Source of the DNA: Stramenopiles sp. TOSAG23-2
Lineage: Eukaryota > Sar
Assembly: GCA_900128395.1 (NCBI GenBank)
Contig: LT649331.1
Location: forward strand, 1-37,141
Length of the DNA stretch: 37,141 nucleotides
Reading direction: 5' to 3'
Shown here: piece after piece, positions 1 through 11,598 of the stretch
Position numbering within the stretch: the first letter of the stretch is position 1
Layout of the letters: each line of letters opens with the position of its first letter
The notes under the pieces: generated by a model
The model's input: only the letters and a program-made list of their open reading frames with translations
Database searches by the model: none
Told to the model about the DNA's origin: nothing
Translations under genes and position numbers: made by a program

Positions 1-308
1 GTATACTAGTGGAGCCTAAGTTTAAAAAGGTATTTTCAATGTTTTTCCTTTGTTTTCATGTAATGAAATGAAAAATCCATCATCATAACAATGAATTAGA
101 AGAATTTAGGTTGAAAATGTTGAAAATGATGAAATTTTAATGAAAATTTCCCTGAAGACTGTCTGTATTTTATACAAATTTTAAAAATAAAACTATTTAC
201 TATTGAAAAATTACATAGACTTTTTTTGACAAACCTGCATACATACTTTTCTCTTTTCCTATTACATGAAACATTTGCTGACTAGTTCTTTCTTCAAGAT
301 TTTCTTTT
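1..308. other. AT-rich spacer, no gene seen
   Basis: No long open frame or RNA signature is visible. It lies downstream of the stop codon of the minus-strand gene that follows, so it probably holds that gene's 3' untranslated region. Confidence 0.5.
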
Positions 309-1262
309 TCAATCTCTATGTAACCAATGATCTACTTTATTTTTACGAGGTAATTGTTCACCAAAACCTAAATCAAATAATGTAGGTCGACGATTTTTAG
401 TTTGTTTCGATTTTCCTTTATTATTATTAATAATATCAATATCATTCATTATAATTATACTACTATTGTTATCCTCGTCGGAAACATTTTCTCTATTGTT
501 TTTCTTTTTATTATTTTTCACATTATTACTTTTATTATTATTATCATTATCGCTAGTAGTCGTATTATTGTTATTTTGATTATCAATAATATCATTTGAT
601 GATGATAATATGATATTATTTTTTTCTTCTTCCATTATGGTACTATTATATGATTTTAATAATTTCAATTTTGTAATATCAATGATGGGACCACAATATA
701 TGCCATTATTATTCATGATGCTAATATGATTATCATGATTAGTACCTCCAGTGGCCTCTTTAACATCATCGATTTCATTTAATTTCATCTTGGAAACGAT
801 ACTATTGTTTTTCAACATAAATTTCTTATACAAACAGCATGTTCCATATACAATATCGGAGACCTTGTTGGTTAATAATTTTTGTACAATATGTTGAATT
901 TCAAGAAATTCAAAAGAAGTTACATCACAAGGTAACGAACCTTGTGGAAACTTATTACTTCCATATATTTCACTAGATAGAACATATGATTTTTTGACAA
1001 TGTTATTGCCAATATTCGTACTAATCACTCCAATGTGTTTTAAATTTTTCAATTTCATTTTATAATTTAAATGAAAAAGTTCTATAATTCTATCATAATA
1101 TAATTGTTTATTATTATTATTTCCAGAAGGTGATATTGGTATTGGATGCATTGGCATTTGTTTAACATTTTTCAATCCAATACGTGTAACAACAAAGGTT
1201 AACTGCTTCATTGTGACTAGGAGTATAGTATCATCTCCATGATAATTTAATAACATCTCCAT
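309..1262 (-). CDS. hypothetical protein with Asn/Asp-rich C-terminal half
   Basis: An open frame of about 317 codons starts at the first in-frame ATG (1262); a second ATG follows two codons later at 1256. The same frame runs back to 1352, but only through a CAA/CGA-type microsatellite that gives Ser and Leu runs and has no ATG, so the upstream part is probably 5' UTR or a missing exon junction. The first ~180 residues look like an ordered fold (alternating hydrophobic segments, a few Cys). They are followed by ~90 residues of Asn/Asp/Lys-rich low complexity. The C-terminus is a compact basic segment with the pattern LFDLGFGEQLPRKNKVDHWL. I recognise no family. The gene is divergent from the CFAP57-like gene. 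The frame is long and uninterrupted for such AT-rich DNA, but low complexity could inflate it. Confidence 0.6.
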   Translation of the reverse strand: MEMLLNYHGDDTILLVTMKQLTFVVTRIGLKNVKQMPMHPIPISPSGNNNNKQLYYDRIIELFHLNYKMKLKNLKHIGVISTNIGNNIVKKSYVLSSEIYGSNKFPQGSLPCDVTSFEFLEIQHIVQKLLTNKVSDIVYGTCCLYKKFMLKNNSIVSKMKLNEIDDVKEATGGTNHDNHISIMNNNGIYCGPIIDITKLKLLKSYNSTIMEEEKNNIILSSSNDIIDNQNNNNTTTSDNDNNNKSNNVKNNKKKNNRENVSDEDNNSSIIIMNDIDIINNNKGKSKQTKNRRPTLFDLGFGEQLPRKNKVDHWLHRD

Positions 1263-1297
1263 CTTTTCTTGTATGCCCCTAATGCATTTCAATTGAT

Positions 1298-1342
1298 ACA
1301 ACAACAACAACAACAACAACAACGACGACGACGACGACGACA
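1298..1342. repeat. CAA/CGA trinucleotide microsatellite
   Basis: About seven CAA units run directly into about six CGA units. It sits just upstream of the likely ATG of the minus-strand hypothetical gene. A transition between two related trinucleotides is typical of an expanding and mutating triplet tract. Confidence 0.85.
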
Positions 1343-1356
1343 CGAATATCAACCAT

Positions 1357-2027
1357 TTTAATTTCTTTTTTCATACAAATTTCAATCCATCAAAAAAAAT
1401 TAATATACTACATATACCTTATAAGGAAAAGTCTAGGACCTAGATTACATATACCTGGCGGTACAGTATTAGATCTATTTTCAGTAGAGCTAGCTAGCTG
1501 CTTGTAACCAGTAAGTACTGTCGTCTGTAGTGTGTAATACTCATTTACAATTATAGAACAATAATTAGAATAATAAGTGCATGGTACATACAATATTTAT
1601 AGATAGCTACCTAGGTACGCTGCTATTGGTATATAGCTATTTCCAAGTACCGGTTTTAAGGTATATAGCTGATTATATTATCGTTACAAATAGCACATTT
1701 TTTTAATTATTACACATCATCATACAACGCACAACACCATATTATTATTAATAATAATATATACCCCCAACAAATACATTTATCATACTATAGATATTAA
1801 ATTACAGATATTTACAATCGTAGATATAACATTTAATTAAATTGCATTTTTATCTCTTTGATTCTTCACATTAATTACACCTAGGTCATTTCTATTAATT
1901 TGTCGGACAATTTACATATATACATATATAAAAGACATAATTACCTATCATATATATATAGTTAATTAAATTAATAAAATTACAACAAAAAGTAACAGTT
2001 AGAACTATACCAAACAAGGTCTCCAAC
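1357..2027. other. divergent intergenic region between hypothetical gene and CFAP57-like gene
   Basis: This should contain both promoters. TA-rich tracts lie at 1900-1980. A TACCTGG heptamer at 1452-1458 recurs in other intergenic regions of the window (11374, 25505, 35336). No convincing exon was found. Confidence 0.45.
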
Positions 2028-5000
2028 ATGTCAAATTTTGGTGGTAAAGTTGCTACTTCTAAAAACAATAATGTAAAACAACAACAAAATGCAAATGCGT
2101 CTACAAAACAAGAGAAACCATCTGATTTAGAAGTAGAAATTAAACCAGACCATGCATTCGGTTTATATACCAATAGTACACAATATGGACATCCAGGTTA
2201 CATACGTGATACTTTAGGTTATTTAGCAGAAAGTAAAGTTGTACATCCTGTTGGTCAAAAAGCTGCTATGTATCAACTGGATAAACATCGTATGGATTTT
2301 TTTGAATTAAATCCAAATGTTAAAAATATATTAGGAATGGCAATAGCAACAAACAGAAAACGCGTAGCATTTTGTGAACAAGGAAAAGTTGTTGAAGGCA
2401 AAGCTCCACATGGACAAGTTAGTGTTTATCATGCCATACAAGGTGTACATTTAAGAACATTAACATTTCCTAATATGAAAGGTGAATTTATTAGCGTATG
2501 CTTTACGAAAGATACAAAATTTTTAATTGCATTAGGCTCCGCACCCGAAAATTTGCTTGTTTATTGGAAATGGAGTAATATGAAATTGATAGCACATACA
2601 AAATTGCCATCTGGTGCTACACGTGTACGTGTTAATCCAGCAGATGCATCAATGATAACAACGTCTGGTCCGGAACATTTAAAATTATGGCGTTTGGAAA
2701 AAGATCTTTCATTGAAATCCGTTGCATTGTTGCCGGGGAAAACGGAAACAAAAACACACTTTGTTGATCATGCATGGATGCGCAGTAAAGGTTTGTTATT
2801 GGCATTAACTAGTGATGGCAATTGTTATGTCTTCGAAGTTGATAATCAAAATGTAGAAATTGTACAATCGATGAAAATACAATATAATACGGAAACACAT
2901 CATCGTTTTGAAACCATTGAAACTTTTAAAAAAGGTTTTGTTGCATCTGGTACAGGAGCTGATTTAGGTGGATACATGTGTGTATATGAACATACAGATG
3001 ATAGAAAAGAACCGTTTATGTTAATCAAATATTTTTATACGCAGGAACCACATTTAACAATAGCAAATTTAGCAATATCGCCATTGGATGAACAAGTCGG
3101 GATGTTTGTGCAACCGACAAATCAATTTATGACATTTCCATTAGTAAATATTGATACGTTAGATTCCAATAAAGATAAGGTGTTTAATGATATGAGGATA
3201 CAAGGTTTTCATACTGGTAAAATATTAGACATAGATATATGCACAAGTAAACCATGGGTAGTAACATGTGGAGCGGATCAATGTGTTAAGGTTTGGAGTT
3301 TCCAAAGTACACGAAGTGTTACCGAAAAGTCTTCATGGGAATGTAAAGTTACACATAAAGCTGAAAATGATGAGCCGTATTGCGTTGCATTTCATCCAAG
3401 TGGTTTGCAAGTCTTAGTTGGTTTCAAAGACAATGTACAAATTTACAATGTCTTAAACAATCGTTTGGATGAAGCAAGGCCAACGCGTTTAAATTTAAAA
3501 AATTCCAAGTTAATTCGGTTTGCACCTGGTGGTCAATATTTTGCCGTTTCATTTGGTATTTCAATTGAAGTATACAATTCGTATACCTTTGAATTGGTGA
3601 AAACATTGATGGGTCATATCCGACGTGTTCGCTCATTGACTTGGTTTGACAATAGTTTTTTATATACATCTGGTGAGGATGGCAGTATATATGGTTGGGA
3701 TATTGGTCTTGGAAAAAAAGTTGATGAAACGACGGTGCAAAAATGCGTCTTTTCTGGCATTGCATCTGATCGACAAAGACCAATTGTTTGTGCTGCTGGT
3801 AATGATAAAAAATTATATGAAGTCAGGAGGAATGATCAAGGGGAAACGGAGTATAGTACGTGCGAAATATTAGGCGAAGATTTAGTAACTGAATTGATCA
3901 TTTCAAATGCAAATAATGCATTGATATGTGGTACAGCAACTGGTTGTGTACGTGTATATCCATGGCCTTTAGGAAAACATGCAGACCCATCCAATTATCA
4001 AGAATTGCGTTTGCACAACGGTCAAGTCAATAATTTAACAATTACAAATGATGATTTTTACGTTTTAAGTGCTGGGGATGATGGAACTATATTTTCAACG
4101 AGACTAAGTGATATAAATGGTGTAAGAAGTTCAAGTGATGGTACTGCTACTATAAATTTTAATTACAATGCTATATTAGTCGATAATGAACAAATCGAAA
4201 TGCAAAATCGTGAGGTAAAAGAACTTAAAAAAACTATTGAAGATGTAAAAAGCCGCCATGAACTAGAATCAGCAATGCAAAGTAAAGTATGGCATGATCA
4301 ATTGAAACAAAAAACGGAAGAAATGGATACTGCAATAAGTGCGGAGCGAGAAAGGTTTGAAACATTAAATCAACGCCATGAAGCATATAGTCGAGAACAT
4401 ATGGAAGAAATTGACAAACGAGAAGCAGAACATGTAACTACGATGCAAGCATTGGAAAATGAATATGAGCATAAACTAGCAGTTGAAATTGCTCGTTATG
4501 ATGATGTCAGTGAAGCCATGGAACGCCAACAGCAAGATATTGCAAGTGAAATTGATAAATTGAAAATTAGCCATATGGAAAGATTAAAAAAGTTAGAAGA
4601 AGAAAGGATTGCAGAGGTTAACGAATTGCAACAACAGATTGAATTATTAAATGAAGAATTGAAAAAAAACCAGAAAGAATATACGAAAATTTTAGATCAG
4701 CAAACGCAAGATGATGATCAGGAAATTTTAGTTTTACAAAAAAAGCGAGAGCAAGATGAAGAAGCATTCCACGAAATGGTTTCAAAAATGACTGCCATGT
4801 TACATGTTCAAACGGATAGGTGTGAGAAATTGCAAGCTAAAATGGAAGAAGTACAAGAAGTTGCAAAAGTTCGCGAGCAGGAATATCTAAGCTTGAAAAA
4901 ATCATATTACGATTTACAAGATATGTTAAGAATGCAAGAGAGGCAATTAGACGAACGTGATGTGGCATTGCAACAGAAAGAACGAACAATTTTAGGATTG

Positions 5001-6429
5001 AGATCGAAACATAGCACATTAGAAAATTTCAAATACGTTTTAAATCATCGTATACAAATGTTATCAAAAGAAAAAGGACCAGTAGCAGAACATATCGACG
5101 CCCTTGAAAAGCATATTAGGGATATGTATGAAGAATTGGTAAAAGAGTTTCATATGAAAAAATTAAATACACGAGCATTGGATGATAGTCAAATGAAAAT
5201 GAAAGGTTTACAAACTGATATACGTGGTTTAACCGCTAGTGTGCGTAGCAAAGAAAGAGAAATTAAAGCATTTCAACACCAATTGACCACTATAATTAAT
5301 TATATCGATCCAAAAGATTATGAAGATTCCATGAACGATCTATATCGAACTTTTGTCAAAAAAGAAAAAGGCAAAGGTAGGCGTAAAAGCAAAAAGACAT
5401 CATCAAGTGAAGAAAAAAGCAGTAGTAAAACCGAAGATGATGATGATGAAAGTAATGGCAATGACGGAAGCAACAATCAAGGAAATAACAATTCAGGGAG
5501 TAAACGGGGCAACGGTGGTTCAATGGGTGGCGCACCTGGTGAAGCACAAGCAGCTGTAAACGAAGCAAACAGGCAACGTGACTATATGGAAAAAACTGTA
5601 CATACATTGAAAAAAAACATTAAAATTAGCTGGGAAGAAAATGCAACGCAAATCAAAAATGTCCATGGAGGAAAATTCATTGCTTATCTCAGAATGTAAT
5701 AGCTTGCGACGGGAAACAACATTACAAAAGCGAAAGATTGAAGAGTTGAAATCGGAAGTGAATATGCTTCAAGGCAATAATTCGCAATCCCAGTCTGCAC
5801 TTGATAAGGTTAGATGGAGAAAATTGCCTGTTGAAGAAACCCAACCACCAATGTTTGATCCTCGTTCTAATAGTGCATGGAGCAGTGGATCTGGTGGATC
5901 TATCTCCTTTGGACTAGGTCCAGGCTTAGGACCAGAAATACCAGGATCGCCAATCAATACAAATGCTGGACATAATAATAATAATAAAAGCAATACTAAT
6001 ATGAACAACAAACCATCAACGGCAATGGTACAATCAAACAATCAAAGACGAAACGATGTTCGCTCAAGACAATTGATGACGGCACCTAAACCATTGAGAA
6101 TGCGTCGGCCAAATACCGGGCAAATTATTAGAGGTAGCACAAGACCTTTGATGGAAAGTGCAAATGCAAAAAATCGCGTAAATGCACTTGTTGGGCAATT
6201 AGAAGATAACAATCGTGAGATTGAAATGCAACGAATGGAAATTAAACGTTTAAGGGATCAAGTTCATGCGTTGGTAAATCAAATTGAACGTGGTATGTAT
6301 AATCATTCGCCAACTATTTCACCGAAACCATCGGATTTAGAAACAGACTCGATGGAGAATTTGCCATCAATTGGTGGTGGTGGGCATAATTTGATTATGA
6401 AAGCACAATCTACACCTGCATTACGATGA
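2028..6429 (+). CDS. CFAP57: CFAP57-like WD40/coiled-coil ciliary protein (one apparent frameshift)
   Basis: Start is the ATG at 2028. Residues ~60-700 contain two WD40 propellers, with many Trp-Asp-like endings such as KLWRL, VKVWSF and IYGWDI. Residues ~720-1090 are a long charged coiled coil, followed by a Ser/Lys/Asp/Asn low-complexity stretch and more coiled coil. In the CFAP57 family this layout belongs to an axonemal protein linked to inner dynein arms. The first frame stops at 5697-5699, but the neighbouring frame continues the coiled coil without a break, with the pattern EENSLLISECNSLRRE, to a TGA at 6427-6429. Removing one A from the five-A run at 5655-5659 joins the frames into about 1466 residues (human CFAP57 is about 1250). 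The tail after the join is Gly/Asn/Pro-rich and ends in a short coiled coil. A sequencing or assembly indel is the simplest cause. Confidence 0.88.
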
Positions 6430-6541
6430 GAGTCTTTATTTATTTATTTATATAGAAGAAGTATTTCAAAATGAGAATTGGCGGTAAAATATATTAATTG
6501 GTGATTTTAACACATATTAAAATAAAAAAAATATAAAAAAG

Positions 6542-6877
6542 TTATTTATTTTTTTTTATTTTAGTTTGTATCAATCCAAAATCAATTGGAAGTAGCTGGT
6601 TAGTTTCAGCCCTCTTTTTTTCAGCTGCCATAAAATACAAGTTGTAATATTCTATACGAATAGCATACCACCATGGTATATAGCGGGGTTTCCTAAGTAG
6701 AGTAGACAAATACGAGGAGTAAGGATGATTTAGCGATTTAGCCCTTTTCATTTTGATGTATTCTTATATACTTGTTAGTATAGGTTCGTAGACGACTTCT
6801 AAAATAATGTATCCATTTTCTGGCATCTTGTGTGCTCTTCTGGCATTCTTATTCTTTTCTTCTTCTAATTTATTCAT
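6542..6877 (-). CDS. possible small protein, frame broken by one TAA
   Basis: An ATG at 6877 opens a frame of 37 codons that ends at a TAA (6764-6766). The same frame then continues without another stop for 74 codons to 6542, with an internal ATG at 6751. The downstream part is basic and aromatic, with a YIPWWYAIRIEYYNLYF segment that does not look like random AT-rich translation. Position supports a gene: it would be convergent with the CFAP57-like gene and divergent from the DoxX-like gene. Just before the TAA on the minus strand is TACTAAC, identical to a canonical branch-point sequence, so a small intron covering the stop is possible. No family is recognised. It may equally be a chance open frame or only the 69-codon ORF 6542-6751. 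Confidence 0.3.
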
Positions 6878-7053
6878 ACTGTATATATATTATACTCTGT
6901 AAATAATTGAAAGAAATATATATAGAGAAACATTGTTGTGTGATTAAACGTGTTCATGTTTTCTTGGCAGTTGCACTCTATATCAATCGTTAGTTAGTTA
7001 TATTATCATATTATTACTATTATTTTGTGACACGGTTGATATTTTTAAAAAAT

Positions 7054-7467
7054 ATGTCATCGAAAAAAGTATTGATACCATTGTTGTTAAGAGCTTTAGT
7101 ATCTGTGCATTTTGTTACAGAACTTTATGATAAAATTGTTAATTTTAATCAATGGCAAACTGTAATACAACAACAAACACAACTTGGTGAATGGGCTTTG
7201 TATTTAGTGATAGCTCTTCTATTCATAGGTTCTACATTATTATTAACGAATAATTATTTATATACGTCAGCTTTTTGTCTTTTACTTTTTCAAATACCAA
7301 CTACAATAATGTTTGAAACAAGTAGTTATGAAAGATTTTATAGCGTATCTGCTATGGGTGGCATATGTGCAGTAACATGGTTCACCTACGAAGTGAATTT
7401 AATACTCAATATGAAAGCAGAGTTAGAAAGATTATCCGATATGAATATTGGATACAATAAAATGTGA
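7054..7467 (+). CDS. DoxX-like small integral membrane protein
   Basis: A 137-residue protein; the ATG at 7054 was chosen over a non-ATG extension to 7027. The opening segment (LLRALVSVHFVTELYDKI, then NFNQW) resembles the first helix and conserved basic/aromatic turn of DoxX/SURF4-type four-helix membrane proteins. Three more hydrophobic segments follow at about residues 48-65, 70-85 and 95-115, and then a short charged tail. Length and helix number fit DoxX-like proteins. Substrate and compartment cannot be told. The stop is TGA. The call rests on topology and the first helix, so the family assignment is tentative. Confidence 0.55.
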   Translation: MSSKKVLIPLLLRALVSVHFVTELYDKIVNFNQWQTVIQQQTQLGEWALYLVIALLFIGSTLLLTNNYLYTSAFCLLLFQIPTTIMFETSSYERFYSVSAMGGICAVTWFTYEVNLILNMKAELERLSDMNIGYNKM

Positions 7468-7865
7468 AAAAATATTAAAAAGCAGGCTATATATGTATAC
7501 ATTCTACACCTTTTAAAAAAGTAATATTAATCTAAATCCATATTATGTATATTTTATTATAAATATCACCACTCCTACAATCTATACTATTACAATCCAT
7601 ATACCACCATACCACCACATCATCAGATAATAATAATAACAAACAAACAAACTATAAAACAACCCAACAACAAATAGTATATATATCGATATATAATATA
7701 TATATATCGAATGATAAAATATAGAGAGATAAACGCATTTATTTGGTGTATATTATAGAAGTAGTACATACATATCGTAATAATTTTTTTTATTATTGCA
7801 CAATAATAAACAATAATATAGTTTTATAATATATAAATATTAAAAATCTTCAAAAAAAATATATA
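7468..7865. other. AT-rich intergenic spacer
   Basis: It contains TA repeats and a palindromic tract around 7679-7710 (TATATCGATATATA followed by a second TATATCGA). No ORF of note. It probably holds the promoter of the sulfatase gene. Confidence 0.5.
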
Positions 7866-10800
7866 ATGAGGTTTATAATAATTTTGAAAATGATAATAAT
7901 ATTCATTTATATAAATATTCCTTTCAATCACTCTACTATGCATAATAATAACAACAACAAGAACAGCATTAACTATAAGAAAAACGATAAATACCGAAAG
8001 AAATTTAATGTTCTTTTCATCATAAGTGATGATCTAAATACCGATTTAAATAGTTATGGCGGTCCGGCAATTACAAAGTCGTTAGATAAATTTGCAAATT
8101 CACCTGGTACTATTCAGTTTGAACGTGCGTATGTTCAACAAGCTATTTGCTGCCCAAGTCGTTCATCGTTTCTTCTTGGTAGACGTCCAGATACCACAAA
8201 AGTATGGGATTTAAAAACACAATTTCGCAACACTCCTGGTGCTGACAAATGGGAAACACTTCCTCAATTCTTTCGTAACAAAGGGTATATGACTTCTGGT
8301 ATGGGAAAGATTTTTCATCCTTTGAAATATAAAAATAAATCTGATGATGTAGCTGGTGGATCATGGAGTAAACCATATTTTCATGGAATTGGTGGTGAGG
8401 ATGAGAAGCACAAGTTAAGCGAAACAAATTGTGGCGTTGCAAGTCGCGTTAAAGATGATATTTTATATACGGATGGGATGGTTGCAGATCATGCTGTGAA
8501 GACTTTAAGAAATGCGGTGGAAGAAAATCCAGAAAAACCTTTTTTCATTGCGGTTGGATTTCATCGACCTCATTTGCCATGGATAGTACCAAAGCGTTAT
8601 TTTGAATTATATCCAACTGATTCTGATATAACATTAGCAGATTATAGGAATCCGCCATTGCATTATAACATCACCGGGGCACAAACATTTAGTTGGGACC
8701 CGCAAAGTGGTCCAAGACATTGCCAACCTTTATATAATATGACATATCCATCACCAACTTTACCGGAATACGGGCTTATAGATGATAAAACAGCAAGGCA
8801 TTTTCGCCACTCCTATTGGGCAGCTGTAAGTCAAATGGATCGAAACGTTGGTGTAGTTTTAGATGAGCTAGATCATTTAGGTTTATCAAATACTACCGTC
8901 GTTTTATTTGCTGGGGACCATGGATGGCAACTAGGAGATTTAGGGGAATTTGGCAAAAAAACTAATTTTGAACGTGCTACTCGCTCACCTCTTCTTATAC
9001 GTGATCCGATTGCTTATCAAGCTGGAATACCATCCTCAAAAACAAGTGCATTAGTGGAATTTGTCGATATCATGCCAACATTAATTGATCTTGCTATTGG
9101 CTCTGAGTATGTACCAAAGATTTGTCCAGTAAATTCATCGAATATCAAATCTTGTACGGAGGGCGAATCACTTCGATCTATCATGGAAAATCCAATGAAA
9201 ACAAAAGATATAAAGTCAGCTGTTTTCATGCAATATGCTTATTGCATGCATGACGAAAAGGTATGGCATGATGCATGTGCAAATGCAAGTGATCCCCATG
9301 TAATGGGATATGCGATGCGAACCAGAAGATGGCGGTATATCGAATGGGTAAAATTTGATAAAATTACAGCACAGCCAATTTGGGAGGAATTATTAGGTTC
9401 TGAATTGTACGATCATACGTCAAAAGATACGGTTGAAAATAAAGCTGAATCGGTAAATGTGGTAATGTATCCACAACATGATGTTATTAGAAAAGAACTT
9501 TCAAAAATGTTACATGAAGGATGGAGAGGAGCGGTTGCTAAAAAAACAACAATACCAATGAAAAAAAAAAGGCAGAATGGTGATAATGTGACAAAGTATG
9601 TTACTATTGATAATACCAAGCCACGGTTGGATATAAATGGTGAAATAATAAATGCACACGATGGAACATATCGTAAATATGGCAAATACTGGTACTATCA
9701 TGCAATGGAGTATGGATTATGCAAAGAACCTTTAAAACATGGCTGTGACCAAACACCAAATCATTGTGGCTTTCAAAATGATCATAATGTTTCTATTTGG
9801 AGGTCAAGAAATTTAGCTTCTGGCAGTTGGCAAAAAATTGGTACAGCTATGCAATGTCAAAAATTAAATGGCTGTGCAATAGCATATAGACCACATTTAG
9901 TCTATAATAAAGGGACAAAAAAATATGTCTTATTTGTAAATTACGTTGCTACTGGGCATGCATATAAGGGGTATGCCGTTTACAGCAGTAACTCACCAGA
10001 AGGCCCATTTGATTTAGTCAATCCGATTTTAAATGTTACACGCCTCTGCCCAGGCCCAGTAGCTGGTCCAATCTGTGGAAAAGCTCAAGGGGTAAGTAAA
10101 TAATACGTTTTCTACTCTTTTCTTTTTCTTTTTTTATAAATATATATATAAAAATCAATATATTCTTATATCGAAATCATACTAACAATTTATGTGACTC
10201 TTGTATATGCTTTTATGTTGTAGGGTTGTGGAGATTTTGATATTTTTGTTGATGATGTAGATGGCAGTGGTTATATAGTCTATGGATGTGCATATTATAC
10301 ATCTATAGAAAGACTGAGTGATGATTTTTATTACTCGCGCGGTGATGGGGAAAATGCTACTGTAATCAATGGTCATTTTAATGGAAAATTATTTCCAGAT
10401 TATTTTATTGAAGCACCAGTTTTTTTTAAGCGAAATCATTTATATTATGTATTGTATGGCCATTGTTGCTGTTTTTGCGAACAAGGAAGTGGTATCATTG
10501 TTAGTACTGCATCTTCACCTATGGGTCCATGGACACGACATGATGGTAACTTAGCATGTATCCCATCAAATAATAAGAATGAGTATCAATTTCGTCCTAA
10601 GAAGTTATCGTCATTTTATGTAGAAAAAGGTAGTGCTACTCCTGGTCAAGGATGTTTATATAATGGTTCGACTGATATTTCTACAACTAAAGCTCAACAA
10701 AATTTTGTAATTGAAATTAAATATAATGAGGATAATGTTGAAAGATCAATGTTTGTTTGGACAGGCGATTTGTGGCAGCAGGCACCAGATAATGTGAAAG

Positions 10801-10928
10801 GTCATGAAGGTCAATTTTGGACTCCATTGCATTTTAATGAAAAAGGAATGATATCAAACGTGAAATATATTGATCAATTTGATATACCAACGATTAATTA
10901 TGAATACTATGATGATGGTGCGATGTAA
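7866..10928 (+). CDS. secreted iduronate-2-sulfatase-type sulfatase fused to a GH43-like beta-propeller
   Basis: Two exons, 7866-10091 and 10224-10928, join in phase 0 into 976 residues. The first ~22 residues are a hydrophobic signal peptide. Sulfatase domain, ~47-550: metal-binding SDD (D55, D56), the active-site signature CCPSR (C95 would become formylglycine) followed by LLGRRP, GMGKIFH (K148, H151), GFHRPHLPW (H233, H236), and FAGDHGWQLGD (D351, H352) with K364/K365. This is the iduronate-2-sulfatase branch of the type I sulfatases. A linker leads to residues ~590-976, which resemble GH43-type five-bladed propeller glycosidases: INAHDGTY (D599), FVDDVDG (~D752/D753) and FIEAPVFFKRN (E805). 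These fit the expected base, pKa-modulator and acid positions. The sulfatase, the linker and half of the second domain lie in one uninterrupted exon, so the fusion is not a misjoin. Likely role (inference): desulfation and cleavage of a sulfated glycan outside the cell or in a lysosome. Confidence 0.88.
10092..10223 (+). other. intron in the sulfatase-GH43 gene (132 bp)
   Basis: Donor GTAAGT follows AAGGG, and the acceptor TTGTAG follows a T-rich tract. Removal joins codon 742 (GGG) to codon 743 (GGT) in phase 0 and carries the open frame through to 10928. Without splicing the frame ends after three further codons. Confidence 0.9.
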
Positions 10929-11598
10929 AATACGTGCGTAAAAAATAAAAATATTTCGTCAAAAAAATTTTCACGCAACGTGCCAACCTCACTATTTTTA
11001 TTTAAGTGTATAATATTATAATACCTTTCTCTAGATAAAGAGAAATAATAATAATATATTGAAAGTTCTTTTTTATACGCTACCTGCAAACCAGCAAACC
11101 AGCAAACAGAGAGGTCTGCTGCAAACTAAAAACTAAAACAATTCTTTCACTTGCAGTTGTGGGCCATTTTGTCATTTTCTTATTTTATTTTGTACTTGAA
11201 GGTGAAATTAGAATACGAAACTCATATCATCATTACGCAGAAAGGTTCCTGTGTTCCTGTTTGCGAAAATTATTATTAAAATTTACTTTCTGTCTATAGT
11301 GCTCTTACATGTACATTATTGTACTGTACTGGTGTAGCTCAAGCTAATAATTGAAAAAAAAAAGTCGTGCATACCTGGCATATACCAGTGTCAAATGAAC
11401 TTATCCACATACTATGTACCTGCTGATATTATTTATTAAGAAATATATATATATATATATCACATTGAAATTAAAAAAAAACTAATTTTATCTTTCTGCT
11501 TCTTTCCTTATATGAATTATATCATATATACATTTATGTTTACAATGTCGATAGTAAATTACATAATAAGCAAGAATACTACATTATAAGACGAAAAG
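10929..11598. other. intergenic region with short repeats
   Basis: It contains an 8-bp GCAAACCA unit in about three copies at 11086-11108, a TACCTGGCATATACCAG element at 11374-11390, and a TA microsatellite at about 11443-11460. It presumably holds the 3' end of the sulfatase gene and the promoter of the methyltransferase-like gene. No gene seen. Confidence 0.5.

Noticed and set aside
1440-1470. TACCTGG resembling the 5' end of U1 snRNA
   Set aside because: Only seven bases match, no Sm site or U1 stem-loops follow, and the word recurs in several spacers.
5641-6429. Separate gene starting at ATG 5641
   Set aside because: It continues the CFAP57-like coiled coil directly and has no promoter space. 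It is the same gene after a frameshift.
6764-6766. TAA read as a sense codon (stop-codon reassignment)
   Set aside because: TAA clearly ends the prolyl-tRNA synthetase, MATH-BTB and other well-conserved genes at the expected C-termini, so reassignment is not credible.
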